64,000 nucleotides of DNA from JBBTCX01 sp964494205 (GTDB taxonomy: Bacteria > Planctomycetota > Phycisphaerae > UBA1845). The notes beneath the pieces are model-generated. The model did not search any database, had not been told where the DNA came from, and saw only the letters and a list, made by a program, of their open reading frames with translations. The DNA is taken from assembly GCA_964494205.1 (NCBI GenBank), contig CAZBRD010000002.1:248001-312000 (forward strand), given 5' to 3'. Positions 1-8,250 of the stretch are shown here, in pieces. The translations under genes and the position numbers were made by a program. How positions within the stretch are numbered: position 1 is the stretch's first letter; every line of letters begins with the position of its first letter.

Positions 1-1020
1 TGGGCGTTGGTCATCAACGTAGCGCACGCGCAGGATGCGATGAAGGCTCCCCAACCATTGCCACCAGGAATCACGGCGGAAGCCAAAGCGGCGATTGATA
101 AGGGCCTTGCGTTCCTCGCGCGGACGCAGGATCGGCAGGGGTTCTGGTCCAATCGCAGCGGCTATGGCGAGTATCCGGTGGCGATGACGGCGTTGGCGGG
201 TATGGCGTTGTTGATGGATGGAAATACGACAACGCAGGGTCGCTATGCACAAAATGTGGATCGCGCGACGACGTACGTATTGCGATCGGTAACGCCGAAT
301 GGGTTGATTGGTCGTAAGGAAATTGCAGAAGGACGTCCCATGTTTGGGCACGGGTTTTCTTTGCTTTTTCTTAGTCAAGTGATGGGCGTGTGTGAAGACT
401 CGGCGAGAGCGGCGGAGATCCAAGAGGCGTTGGGGCGAGCTGTACAGTTAACCGGGCGGTCGCAAAGTCGATTGGGTGGGTGGATCTATTCGCCGGACTC
501 GGGCGGCGACGAAGGGTCGGTGACCATTACGCAGGTCCAGGGGCTGCGTTCGTGTCGCAATATGGGCGTTGAGGTACCGAAATCGATCATCGATAGAGCG
601 ATGGAATACCTTTCGATTTCGCAGAACAGTGACGGGGGCATTCGTTACATGGCGGGGCAACAGGGGACGCCTTCGCGTGTTCCGATTACAGCGGCGGCGG
701 TCGCCTGCTGGTACAACGCGGGTGAATATGAAAATCCAAAGGCGAAGAAGGCGCTGGAGTTCTGCAAGGGCAAGCTGAGCGGTGGATCGCCGGAGCAGGG
801 GCATGACTACTATGCGCACGTGTACTGGGCGCAGTCGCTGTTCATTTCCACGGACAAGGATTGGGATAATTACTATGCGAAGCGGCGGCAGTATTTGTTG
901 GCGCAGCAACAACCGGATGGATCGTGGTTCGGCGATGGTGTTGGCGATGTGTATGGAACGGCGCTTGCGCTGATTATCCTGCAATTGCCGTACAATCAGC
1001 TGCCGATTATGCAGCGCTAG
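1..1020 (+). CDS. Secreted prenyltransferase/squalene-oxidase-repeat protein, 5' end missing
   Basis: The reading frame is open to the left edge, so the N-terminus lies outside the window; the visible start reads WALVINVAHAQDA, which looks like the end of a signal peptide cleaved after AHA. The rest has repeated alpha-hairpin units, for example GLAFLARTQDRQGFW, AMEYLSISQNSDGGIRY and YLLAQQQPDGSWFG, each with the Q/D-G-[SG]-W pattern of squalene-cyclase-type alpha/alpha toroids. No DxDD cyclase motif is visible, so it is probably a structural or binding toroid and not a terpene cyclase. Such proteins are common next to MoxR operons in Planctomycetota (family knowledge). It is separated from the MoxR gene by about 190 bp that hold repeats, so co-transcription is not certain. 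Confidence 0.8.
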   Translation, partial: WALVINVAHAQDAMKAPQPLPPGITAEAKAAIDKGLAFLARTQDRQGFWSNRSGYGEYPVAMTALAGMALLMDGNTTTQGRYAQNVDRATTYVLRSVTPNGLIGRKEIAEGRPMFGHGFSLLFLSQVMGVCEDSARAAEIQEALGRAVQLTGRSQSRLGGWIYSPDSGGDEGSVTITQVQGLRSCRNMGVEVPKSIIDRAMEYLSISQNSDGGIRYMAGQQGTPSRVPITAAAVACWYNAGEYENPKAKKALEFCKGKLSGGSPEQGHDYYAHVYWAQSLFISTDKDWDNYYAKRRQYLLAQQQPDGSWFGDGVGDVYGTALALIILQLPYNQLPIMQR

Positions 1021-1028
1021 GTCCAAGG

Positions 1029-1056
1029 AATTACTAATTACCAATTACAAATTACG
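1029..1056. repeat. Four tandem heptamers AATTACN
   Basis: Four head-to-tail copies AATTACT, AATTACC, AATTACA and AATTACG fill 1029-1056 just after the stop codon at 1020. The unit is 7 bp, with six fixed bases and one variable base. It resembles the short tandemly repeated repetitive sequences known from cyanobacteria; relationship is inferred only from form. Confidence 0.85.
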
Positions 1057-1083
1057 AAAATGAAGTTGAGGGTTATTGGTTGC

Positions 1084-1140
1084 TAGTTACGAGTTACATG
1101 TGATCTACTTTCGTAACATGTAACCATTAACTCGTAACTA
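1084..1140. repeat. Inverted repeat with 13-bp perfect arms upstream of the MoxR gene
   Basis: TAGTTACGAGTTA at 1084-1096 is the exact reverse complement of TAACTCGTAACTA at 1128-1140, with further partial pairing around CATGT/ACATG inside the loop. It lies between the heptamer array and the MoxR gene. No T-run follows, so it is not an obvious intrinsic terminator. Confidence 0.7.
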
Positions 1141-1208
1141 TACTGATAAACAAAAAACGCACGCCGCGAGGACAGTGATCTTGCGGTGCGATGCTGGTTG
1201 GAGTTTTT

Positions 1209-2288
1209 ATGGTGAATGACGGAAAGTCTAGTGGCGGCGGGCGAGCGGGGGGCGCGGATGACGTCTCGCTGATTGAGAGTCTTGCTGCGTCGGCGGCGAA
1301 ACTTCGCGCGGAGCTGGCGAAGACGATCGTCGGACAGGATGAAGTCATCGAGCAGTTGCTCATCGCGCTGCTGGCGAACGGGCACTGCATTCTAGAAGGT
1401 GTACCGGGGCTGGCGAAGACGTTGATGATTTCGACGCTGGCGCGATGTCTCGATCTCTCGTTCAATCGTATACAGTTCACGCCCGACCTGATGCCGTCAG
1501 ACATTACGGGAACGGAAGTCATTCAGGAGGATCGCGCGACCGGCCATCGAGCGTTTACGTTTTTGAAGGGGCCGGTATTCGCGCAGGTGATTCTGGCAGA
1601 CGAAATCAACCGAACGCCGCCGAAGACGCAGGCTGCTTTGCTGGAAGCAATGCAGGAGCGACAGGTGACAGTGGGCGGAAAGCGACATGAATTGGCGCAG
1701 CCGTTTTTCGTTCTGGCTACGCAGAACCCGATCGAACAAGAAGGAACCTATCCGCTGCCCGAAGCGCAGCAGGATCGATTCATTTTCAAGGTCTACATTG
1801 GCTATCCGTCGTATGAGGAAGAGTACAAGGTCGCTGAGCGAACGACGGCTCCGCTCGTCGGAGTGCCACAACCTGTCATCTCCGGTGAAGAGATTCTGAA
1901 GTACCAGCAGCTTGTGCGGCGAATTCCGGCGGCCGAGGAAGTGATAAGATATGCGCTTGATCTGGCGCGAGCGACGCGGCCAGGCGAGCCGGGAAGCAGC
2001 GAATTCGTTCGCAAGATGGTGACGTGGGGTGCTGGGCCTCGTGCAGTGCAGTCGCTGTTGCTGGGTGCAAAAGCGAGGGCAGCGCTGCAGAAACGACATC
2101 ACGTGGCGATTGACGACGTTAAGGCGCTTGCAAGGGCTGTACTGCGACATCGCATCGTGACGAACTTTTCCGCGGAGGCGGAAGGGTACACGCCGGACCG
2201 CATCATCGACGAAGTGCTTTCCAATCTGAACCCGCATCGAACTCCACTGGATCAACATGAGCGTACCCGCAAAGTACTTTCAGCCTGA
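1209..2288 (+). CDS. MoxR-family AAA+ ATPase
   Basis: This is a cytoplasmic AAA+ ATPase of the MoxR family (about 359 aa, normal length). Walker A is GVPGLAKT (about residues 64-71), Walker B is VILADEIN (127-134), sensor 1 is in ATQNP (170-174), and the DRF arginine region is at about 189-191. MoxR proteins act as chaperone-like ATPases that work on partner proteins with von Willebrand A domains; the next genes encode such partners. An ATG at 1191 is in frame, but the ATG at 1209 has a GGAG five bases upstream and is preferred. The 3' end overlaps the DUF58 gene by 32 bp, which argues for translational coupling. Confidence 0.95.
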   Translation: MVNDGKSSGGGRAGGADDVSLIESLAASAAKLRAELAKTIVGQDEVIEQLLIALLANGHCILEGVPGLAKTLMISTLARCLDLSFNRIQFTPDLMPSDITGTEVIQEDRATGHRAFTFLKGPVFAQVILADEINRTPPKTQAALLEAMQERQVTVGGKRHELAQPFFVLATQNPIEQEGTYPLPEAQQDRFIFKVYIGYPSYEEEYKVAERTTAPLVGVPQPVISGEEILKYQQLVRRIPAAEEVIRYALDLARATRPGEPGSSEFVRKMVTWGAGPRAVQSLLLGAKARAALQKRHHVAIDDVKALARAVLRHRIVTNFSAEAEGYTPDRIIDEVLSNLNPHRTPLDQHERTRKVLSA

Positions 2289-3171
2289 AGTTTTGAGCCG
2301 GATTTCCCGGCTTGAACTGCGCGCGCGGCACGTTGTTGAGGGGTTCATCAGCGGCATGCACAAGAGCCCGTATCGCGGGTTCAGTGTGGAGTTCGCGAAT
2401 CACCGGCCTTACGTGCCGGGCGATGACATTCGACATATCGACTGGCGGGTGTACGCGAAGGCGGATCGATTTTTTATCAAAGAATACGAAGAAGAGACGA
2501 ATCTGCGGACGCACATTCTGCTGGATTGTTCGGGTTCGATGGCGTATCCCGATCATCCGGGCACAGATCGCATGACCAAGTGGGATTACGCAGCCACCGT
2601 TGCGGCGTCGATCGCGTATCTCTTGATTTATCAGCAGGACGGCGTGGGGCTGACGGTTTTTGATGACAAGATTCGTCGGCAACTTCCGGTGTCAGCGAAT
2701 CGGGCATCGCTGCCCGGGTTTGCGACGGTGATTGAGTCGAGTCGGCCTACGGGCAAGACGAACGTGAAGGTGATGTTCGAGCATCTTGCGTCGCGTCTGC
2801 CGCGTCGCGGGTTGGTGATCATCATTTCGGATTTGCTGACTAACCTTGACGACGTGATTCGCGGTCTGGAGCGGTTTCGGTTTACGGGGCATGACGTCAT
2901 GGTGCTGCACGTTCTGGACCATGATGAGCTGGAGTTTCCGTTCGCCGAGCGCACCTTGTTTGAAGGGATGGAGGACCCGGACATCGAAATCAAGACTGAC
3001 CCGCAGGCGCTGCGGGCGGATTATCTGGCGGCGCTGAATGCGTTCATTAGTCGAGTTCGATCGGCGTGCATGAACCACAAGATTGAGTATGCGCTACTGA
3101 GTACGGCTGAGCGGTTGGATGTGGCGCTGACGACGGTGCTGGCGACGAGGATGCATCAGTTGAAGCGATAG
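2257..3171 (+). CDS. DUF58 family protein with vWA-like fold
   Basis: A 304-aa soluble protein with the DUF58 signature RPYVPGDDIRHIDWRVYAK (about residues 50-68), followed by a vWA-type domain whose metal-ion site reads DCSGS (90-94), an intact DxSxS. DUF58 proteins are the usual partners of MoxR ATPases. The start ATG lies inside the end of the MoxR gene. No transmembrane segment is seen, unlike many DUF58 proteins that begin with two helices. The biochemical role is unknown in general. Confidence 0.93.
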   Translation: MSVPAKYFQPEVLSRISRLELRARHVVEGFISGMHKSPYRGFSVEFANHRPYVPGDDIRHIDWRVYAKADRFFIKEYEEETNLRTHILLDCSGSMAYPDHPGTDRMTKWDYAATVAASIAYLLIYQQDGVGLTVFDDKIRRQLPVSANRASLPGFATVIESSRPTGKTNVKVMFEHLASRLPRRGLVIIISDLLTNLDDVIRGLERFRFTGHDVMVLHVLDHDELEFPFAERTLFEGMEDPDIEIKTDPQALRADYLAALNAFISRVRSACMNHKIEYALLSTAERLDVALTTVLATRMHQLKR

Positions 3172-3205
3172 GCAATAGGGAATAGGCAACGGGCATTAGG
3201 CAGAA
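3171..3205. repeat. Five tandem heptamers of GGCAATA type
   Basis: Units GGCAATA, GGGAATA, GGCAACG, GGCATTA and GGCAGAA run head to tail from the DUF58 stop codon onward. The same unit recurs at 12399-12427. Together with the array at 1029 this shows a period of exactly 7 bp in gaps of this operon. Confidence 0.8.
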
Positions 3206-3262
3206 GAGACAATCGCTTTAGGGGAATGGGATGCGGCGGCGCAGGCTGACGCATGAATCCAG

Positions 3263-5566
3263 ATGACAGGAAGTCTAACATTACCAATTCTTGCTGCGTT
3301 CCTGACGCCCACGCTCGCTGTCGGCGGGGCGGTGGCGGTGGCTGCGCCGATTGTCATTCATATTCTGGCAAGGCAAAGGTTTCGGCGGATTCGCTGGGCG
3401 GCCACTGAGTTTCTGATTCAGGCGGAGCGGAAGAATCGTCGGCGGTTGCGGCTTGAGGAGTGGATTCTGCTCGCGCTGCGTTGTCTGGCAGTTGCGTTGA
3501 TTGGCGCGATGGTTGCAAGACCGTTTTTCACTTCTGGAGCGGCTACGGTGTTTGGCGGGTTGCAGCGCACTGAGCGTGTGCTGGTCATCGATGATTCGCT
3601 GAGCATGGGGTACGAATCGCCGCAGGGGACGAGTTTTGCGAGAGCGAAAACGGCGGTGAAGCGCCTCGTGGATTCGATCAAGCAGCAGTCGCCCGATGAC
3701 ACGGTGACGGTGTTGAAGACGTCGGCGATCGATTCGCCGCTGGATTTTGGAACTTATTTGGATGACGCGCAAACGGATGCGTTGCTCGCGCGAGTGGAGG
3801 CGCTTTCGCCGACGCAACGTGCGGCCGATGCGAGTCAGGTAATCGCGGGCACTGCTGAAGTGCTCGGGCGAAACGCGGGGACGCTGAGTGCGGCGGTCTA
3901 CGTGATCAGCGATTTTCAGAAGAATGACTGGGTTGGCCGTGAAGCGGCGACGGATGGTGCAACCGAGGCCAATCTTTTGGCACCATTGCTTGCCTGGGCT
4001 GAGGGCAAGAAGTCGCTGCGAATTGTACTGGTCAACGTCGGCGATTCTGGGGCTTCAAATCTGGCGGTCACTGAGGTGAAGAAGGCCGGTGGGCCGGCGG
4101 TGGCGGGAACTGAAGGCGTAGTGAAAGTTCAGATTGCGAATTACTCGAATCGCAATGTCGAGAATCTTGGTCTGGAGACCAGTGTCAGTAGTTTGCCGCA
4201 ACCGGGCAAAACGCTTCCGTCGTTGGGCAGTTGGCAAAAGGCGACTGCGGATATCGGCGTGACGTATCTGCGGGCAGGTGATGAGACGGTGAAGGTGTCG
4301 TTGCCGCAAGACAACCTTCCGGCTGACAACTCGCGACATGGGGTCATTGATGTAGTCAGCGCAGTTCGAGTCCTCATCGTCAATGGTGAGCCCTCGGCGG
4401 ATGGATTTGAGGATGAGGCGATGTTCCTCGCGACGGCGTTGCGGCCTGAGGGTGAGGTGTTCAGCGGGAATGATGTTCAGCTTGCGGACGAAACGCAGTT
4501 GGAGACGCTGGACCTGAGTCCGTTTCGCGTCATCGTTGTAGCGAATGTTTACAGGTTGAGCGATTCGGCGGTGGCTGCTCTGGAGCGGTTCGCCAAGCTG
4601 GGCGGCGGCGTGGTTTTCTTCTCGGGCGATCAGGTCGATCCGGAAGTTTTCAATGCGGCGGTCTATCGAAATGGCGAGGGGCTCTTCCCTTGCAAGCTGA
4701 CTGAAACGGTTCGTGCTGATGACGGTGTTCGGTTGGTGGTGAAAGATCGGTTGCATCCCGTGTTGCACGGGGTTGATCGCGAGGGCGATCCGCTGGGGCT
4801 TGGGAGGATTACGTTTTATCAGTTCATTGCGTGCGATTTGGAAGATGAGAACCGATCCGGGAAGCCGGCGCAGGGCGTGGGCGATGGAGTTGCTGTGAAT
4901 GAAACGCAATCGGGGGCGGCGAATGTTGTAGCTGCGTTCAGCGATGAGGCTGAGCATCCCGCGATAGTGGAGCGGCGATTCGGTGCGGGGCGCGTTATTT
5001 ACATAGCGACGAGTGCTGACAAGGAGTGGCACTCTTGGCCGGACCATCCGACGTTTCTTCCCGTGATGATCGAATTGATGTATTACGCGGCGGGACCGGG
5101 ACGAGTTTCAGAGGATTACTTTGTTGGCTCTACCGTCGAGATTCCGGTGCCGGCGTCTGAGTTTGAGCCAGATGTGGTTGTGCGGACGCCCGGCTATCCG
5201 GCTGAACGAGAAGTAGGAGTGACGGCTGTAGAGCGCGAAGGCGGAAATGGTTTCGCGGTGAAGTGGAGCCAAGCAAATAGCGCAGGCGTCTACCAATTTG
5301 TTTTGAAGCGTCGGGATGGCGGCGAGGTCGTAAGACAGGCAGCGGTGAATGTTGACCCGCGAGAGAGTGATCTGTCCGGCGTTGATGAAGAAGCGCTGCG
5401 ACGTGCGCTGCATCAAACGCCGTTTGATTATGTAAATGGGCTGGAAGAATTGGGTGAGGTGGCCGGCGAGCCGCATGTTGAATTCTGGCGGCCGGTGCTG
5501 TTGACGTTGTTTGGGTTGTTGATGGCCGAGCAAGGACTCGCGTGGTTTTGGGGCAGGAGAAAATAA
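3263..5566 (+). CDS. BatA-like membrane protein: aerotolerance N-terminal region plus vWA domain
   Basis: A 767-aa membrane protein. The N-terminus matches the BatA-type N-terminal region: a hydrophobic helix (about 18-36), the IRWAATEFL segment, then a second helix (about 66-84). A vWA domain follows with metal site DDSLS (110-114). The middle has a CARDB/Ig-like stretch (about 255-355) and then a glutamine-amidotransferase-like Rossmann region (VRVLIVNGEPSADGFEDEA). A last helix near 744-763 ends in a basic tail (WGRRK). The vWA domain and most of the protein are probably periplasmic or exoplasmic, with vWA as the partner surface for MoxR-linked assembly; this is inference. It is 91 bp after the DUF58 gene, with a heptamer array between them. 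Confidence 0.88.
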   Translation: MTGSLTLPILAAFLTPTLAVGGAVAVAAPIVIHILARQRFRRIRWAATEFLIQAERKNRRRLRLEEWILLALRCLAVALIGAMVARPFFTSGAATVFGGLQRTERVLVIDDSLSMGYESPQGTSFARAKTAVKRLVDSIKQQSPDDTVTVLKTSAIDSPLDFGTYLDDAQTDALLARVEALSPTQRAADASQVIAGTAEVLGRNAGTLSAAVYVISDFQKNDWVGREAATDGATEANLLAPLLAWAEGKKSLRIVLVNVGDSGASNLAVTEVKKAGGPAVAGTEGVVKVQIANYSNRNVENLGLETSVSSLPQPGKTLPSLGSWQKATADIGVTYLRAGDETVKVSLPQDNLPADNSRHGVIDVVSAVRVLIVNGEPSADGFEDEAMFLATALRPEGEVFSGNDVQLADETQLETLDLSPFRVIVVANVYRLSDSAVAALERFAKLGGGVVFFSGDQVDPEVFNAAVYRNGEGLFPCKLTETVRADDGVRLVVKDRLHPVLHGVDREGDPLGLGRITFYQFIACDLEDENRSGKPAQGVGDGVAVNETQSGAANVVAAFSDEAEHPAIVERRFGAGRVIYIATSADKEWHSWPDHPTFLPVMIELMYYAAGPGRVSEDYFVGSTVEIPVPASEFEPDVVVRTPGYPAEREVGVTAVEREGGNGFAVKWSQANSAGVYQFVLKRRDGGEVVRQAAVNVDPRESDLSGVDEEALRRALHQTPFDYVNGLEELGEVAGEPHVEFWRPVLLTLFGLLMAEQGLAWFWGRRK

Positions 5567-5617
5567 AGGTGCCCAAACGAATCGGAATGCATTCGACGAG
5601 TGGAGACCCTCACCCTG

Positions 5618-5640
5618 CCCCCTCCCTAAGAGGGAGAGGG
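5618..5640. repeat. Palindromic intergenic repeat, CCCTC/GAGGG family, copy 1
   Basis: CCCCCTCCCT and AGGGAGAGGG form a 10-bp stem with one mismatch around a 3-base loop. The upstream text GAGACCCTCACCC is shared with the second copy at 61565-61587. It sits between the two vWA genes. There is no T-run, so it is a repeat element and not a clear terminator. Confidence 0.8.
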
Positions 5641-5667
5641 ACTCTTGTGAGAATTCGACAGTAGCCA

Positions 5668-8169
5668 ATGATCTTAGCAAGCACCATCTTGTCTGATGCA
5701 TCTCGCACCATCGAGGATTTCGTCATTGAGTTGGCGAATGTTCCTGAAGGGTGGTGGGCGATTGCGCTGGCGGTCGTGCTGGTCGCGATTTGTCTCGTCG
5801 TTTTCTGGATGTACCGGAATGAGGGGCGAATCGGGGCTTCCTCGCGAACGCGATTGTGGCTGGCGGTGGTGCGGTGTGTCGTTCTCGGCTCGCTGGCAGT
5901 TATTCTGCTGGAGCCGGTGCGCGTGCGTATTTTGCGACGATGGATTGATTCATACACGCTGGTGCTCGTCGATGACTCCGCGAGCATGGATCTGGCGGAT
6001 GCGTATCTGGAAGATTCGGACGCGGCGCGGATAGCGGCTGTCACCGGTGGAGAAGTGGCGGGTGCGATCAAACGGCGCGACGTCGTGGAAAAACTGCTGA
6101 CAACAAACGAGCGTGGTTTGCTTCGCGGGTTTGCGAAGAACAATCGAATCAAGCTATTCAGCTTTGGCGAGGAGTCGACGCTGCAGGGAACGGTGCTTCG
6201 AGAGGGAACTGAAAAGCCGAAAACGCCGGATGGGGCTGCACCGGCAGGTGATGCGCCGAAGGAGACCGATCTGAATGGCGTGCCTGTGCAATTCCCGTCT
6301 ACGGGGCGCATGACGAATATTGAACGTGCGATTCGGCGGTCGATCGAGTCGGTTGGTAATGCGCCGGTTTCGGGCATTGTGGTATTAAGCGATGGCGGGT
6401 TCAACGCTGGGGCGTCGGTTCAAGAGACCGCCAAGGTGGCGCGCGAGCGAAGAATTCCGATTCATACGATTGGCATCGGTGATCCATCCGAGCCGCGAAA
6501 CGTGCGCGTAGTTGAGCTTACGGCGCCGGAGACTGCTTTTCAAAAGGATCCTGTGGCTATTACGACGAGGCTGAGTGCCGAAGGTCTCGATGGCGAAATG
6601 CTGCGGGTGGAGTTGCTCGAACGGATCGGTGACGGGTCGGACGAAGGCAGCGTTGTCGAGACCAAGAACGTCGAGATTGGATTGGGCGGCGAGCTTCCCA
6701 CGATGACGTTCGAGCGGCGACCAGCCGTGACCGGACGTTATGTATACACGCTGCGGGCGGCGACTCTGCCCGGTGAATCGATCAGCGATGACAACGCGCG
6801 GCAAGTGAGCGTGAACGTGATTGATTCGCGAACGCGCGTGTTGCTCGTTTCAGGTATGCCGAGTTGGGAATATCGCTTCGTGGCGACGCTGCTCGAACGT
6901 GATGCGACGTTTGATCTGAGTTGTTGGCTTCAGTCGGCGGATCTGGCGGCGGTGCGCGATGGGACAACGGTGATCGATCATCTGCCGGAGACCCCCGAAG
7001 AATTGTTCGCTTACGATGCGATCGTTTTGATGGACGTCGACCCGAAGGAACTTAGCGAAGAGTGGAGTCGCATGGTTGACACGTGGGTGGTGGAGCACGG
7101 CGGTGGATTGCTATACACCGCTGCTCGCCCGCATACGCCTGCGTTCATGCGCGAACCCGCGCTCAAACCGTTACGCGATTTGCTGCCGGTTACGATCGAT
7201 CCTGAGGCTGACCTCGTTTTGAATCAGGTGGGACATTACCAGTTGACTCCGGCAGCCATCGAAATCGCCCCGGGAGCGCTGGGGCATCCGATTGCGCAAA
7301 GTGGTCACGATGCTAGTGCGGCGCGGGTTATCTGGCAGGGGGGCGGCGAGTTGTATTGGCACTATCCGGTGTTGCGTGAAAAACCGGCGGCGACCGTGTT
7401 GATGCGCCATGCTGATCCGCGCATGCGCAATTCGTATGGCGGCCACGTGTTGCTGGCGACGCAGTTTGTCGGCGCGGGGCGTTCCGGATTTCTGGGTTTT
7501 GACGGCACGTGGCGCTGGCGCAAGTTCGGACAGGATGAGTTCAATCGATTCTGGGTGCAATTGGTGCGGTTCACTGCTGAAGGGCGGCGACTAGGCGGTT
7601 CGCGACGCGGGGCGCTGCTGGCGGATCGCGATGAATATTCGTTGGGCGATGTGATTCAGGTTACGGCCCGCGTGCTTGATGCGCGTTATGAACCGTTGCG
7701 TGCTGATCAGGTGACCGCGCGATTCCAGCTTGACGAACAACACGGTGAGTTGACGCTGACGCCGCAGCGTGATCGGCCTGGTTGGTTTGAGGGAAGGCTG
7801 GTGCCTGATCACACGGGAATCTGGCGGATTACGCTTCCTCTGCCGGCTGCGCCGGTAACGTCGTCCGATCGAAAGGGAGAAGCGAACGAAATTACGCGGG
7901 AGATTCGCGTGACGCGGCCTAATCTTGAAGTGCGACGGCCGAACATGAATCGCGATGCGCTGATGGTGCTAGCTGAACAATCGTACGGCGGGCGCTATTA
8001 CGATGTGAATGAGGCGATGCAGTTGGCGGATAAGATTCCGGACTCTCACGAAGAACTCGCGATTCGATCGCGGCCGCAGAGTTTGTGGGATCGAGGGGCG
8101 ACTCTTTGGATTCTGGTTGCGCTGCTTTCATTAGAGTGGGGCGTGAGAAAATGGAAGCATTTGTTGTGA
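5668..8169 (+). CDS. Large membrane protein with vWA and glutamine-amidotransferase-like domains
   Basis: An 833-aa protein with two N-terminal helices (about 28-48 and 63-82), then a vWA domain whose metal site is DDSAS (102-106) and which ends near residue 280. After an Ig-like region it has a Rossmann-like segment beginning TRVLLVSGMPSWEYRF, of the class I glutamine-amidotransferase-like type found in such planctomycete proteins; no catalytic Cys-His pair is evident. A C-terminal helix (about 808-826) precedes a basic tail. The architecture parallels the previous gene, so the pair probably arose by duplication and may form a heteromeric membrane complex (inference). Confidence 0.85.
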   Translation: MILASTILSDASRTIEDFVIELANVPEGWWAIALAVVLVAICLVVFWMYRNEGRIGASSRTRLWLAVVRCVVLGSLAVILLEPVRVRILRRWIDSYTLVLVDDSASMDLADAYLEDSDAARIAAVTGGEVAGAIKRRDVVEKLLTTNERGLLRGFAKNNRIKLFSFGEESTLQGTVLREGTEKPKTPDGAAPAGDAPKETDLNGVPVQFPSTGRMTNIERAIRRSIESVGNAPVSGIVVLSDGGFNAGASVQETAKVARERRIPIHTIGIGDPSEPRNVRVVELTAPETAFQKDPVAITTRLSAEGLDGEMLRVELLERIGDGSDEGSVVETKNVEIGLGGELPTMTFERRPAVTGRYVYTLRAATLPGESISDDNARQVSVNVIDSRTRVLLVSGMPSWEYRFVATLLERDATFDLSCWLQSADLAAVRDGTTVIDHLPETPEELFAYDAIVLMDVDPKELSEEWSRMVDTWVVEHGGGLLYTAARPHTPAFMREPALKPLRDLLPVTIDPEADLVLNQVGHYQLTPAAIEIAPGALGHPIAQSGHDASAARVIWQGGGELYWHYPVLREKPAATVLMRHADPRMRNSYGGHVLLATQFVGAGRSGFLGFDGTWRWRKFGQDEFNRFWVQLVRFTAEGRRLGGSRRGALLADRDEYSLGDVIQVTARVLDARYEPLRADQVTARFQLDEQHGELTLTPQRDRPGWFEGRLVPDHTGIWRITLPLPAAPVTSSDRKGEANEITREIRVTRPNLEVRRPNMNRDALMVLAEQSYGGRYYDVNEAMQLADKIPDSHEELAIRSRPQSLWDRGATLWILVALLSLEWGVRKWKHLL

Positions 8170-8250
8170 AAAGTCTAAACGTCGAAACAGTAAGGTAGTT
8201 ACTAGTTGCCCCCTTGATTAGCAGTGGCAACATCGCAGAGCGGAATAAGA

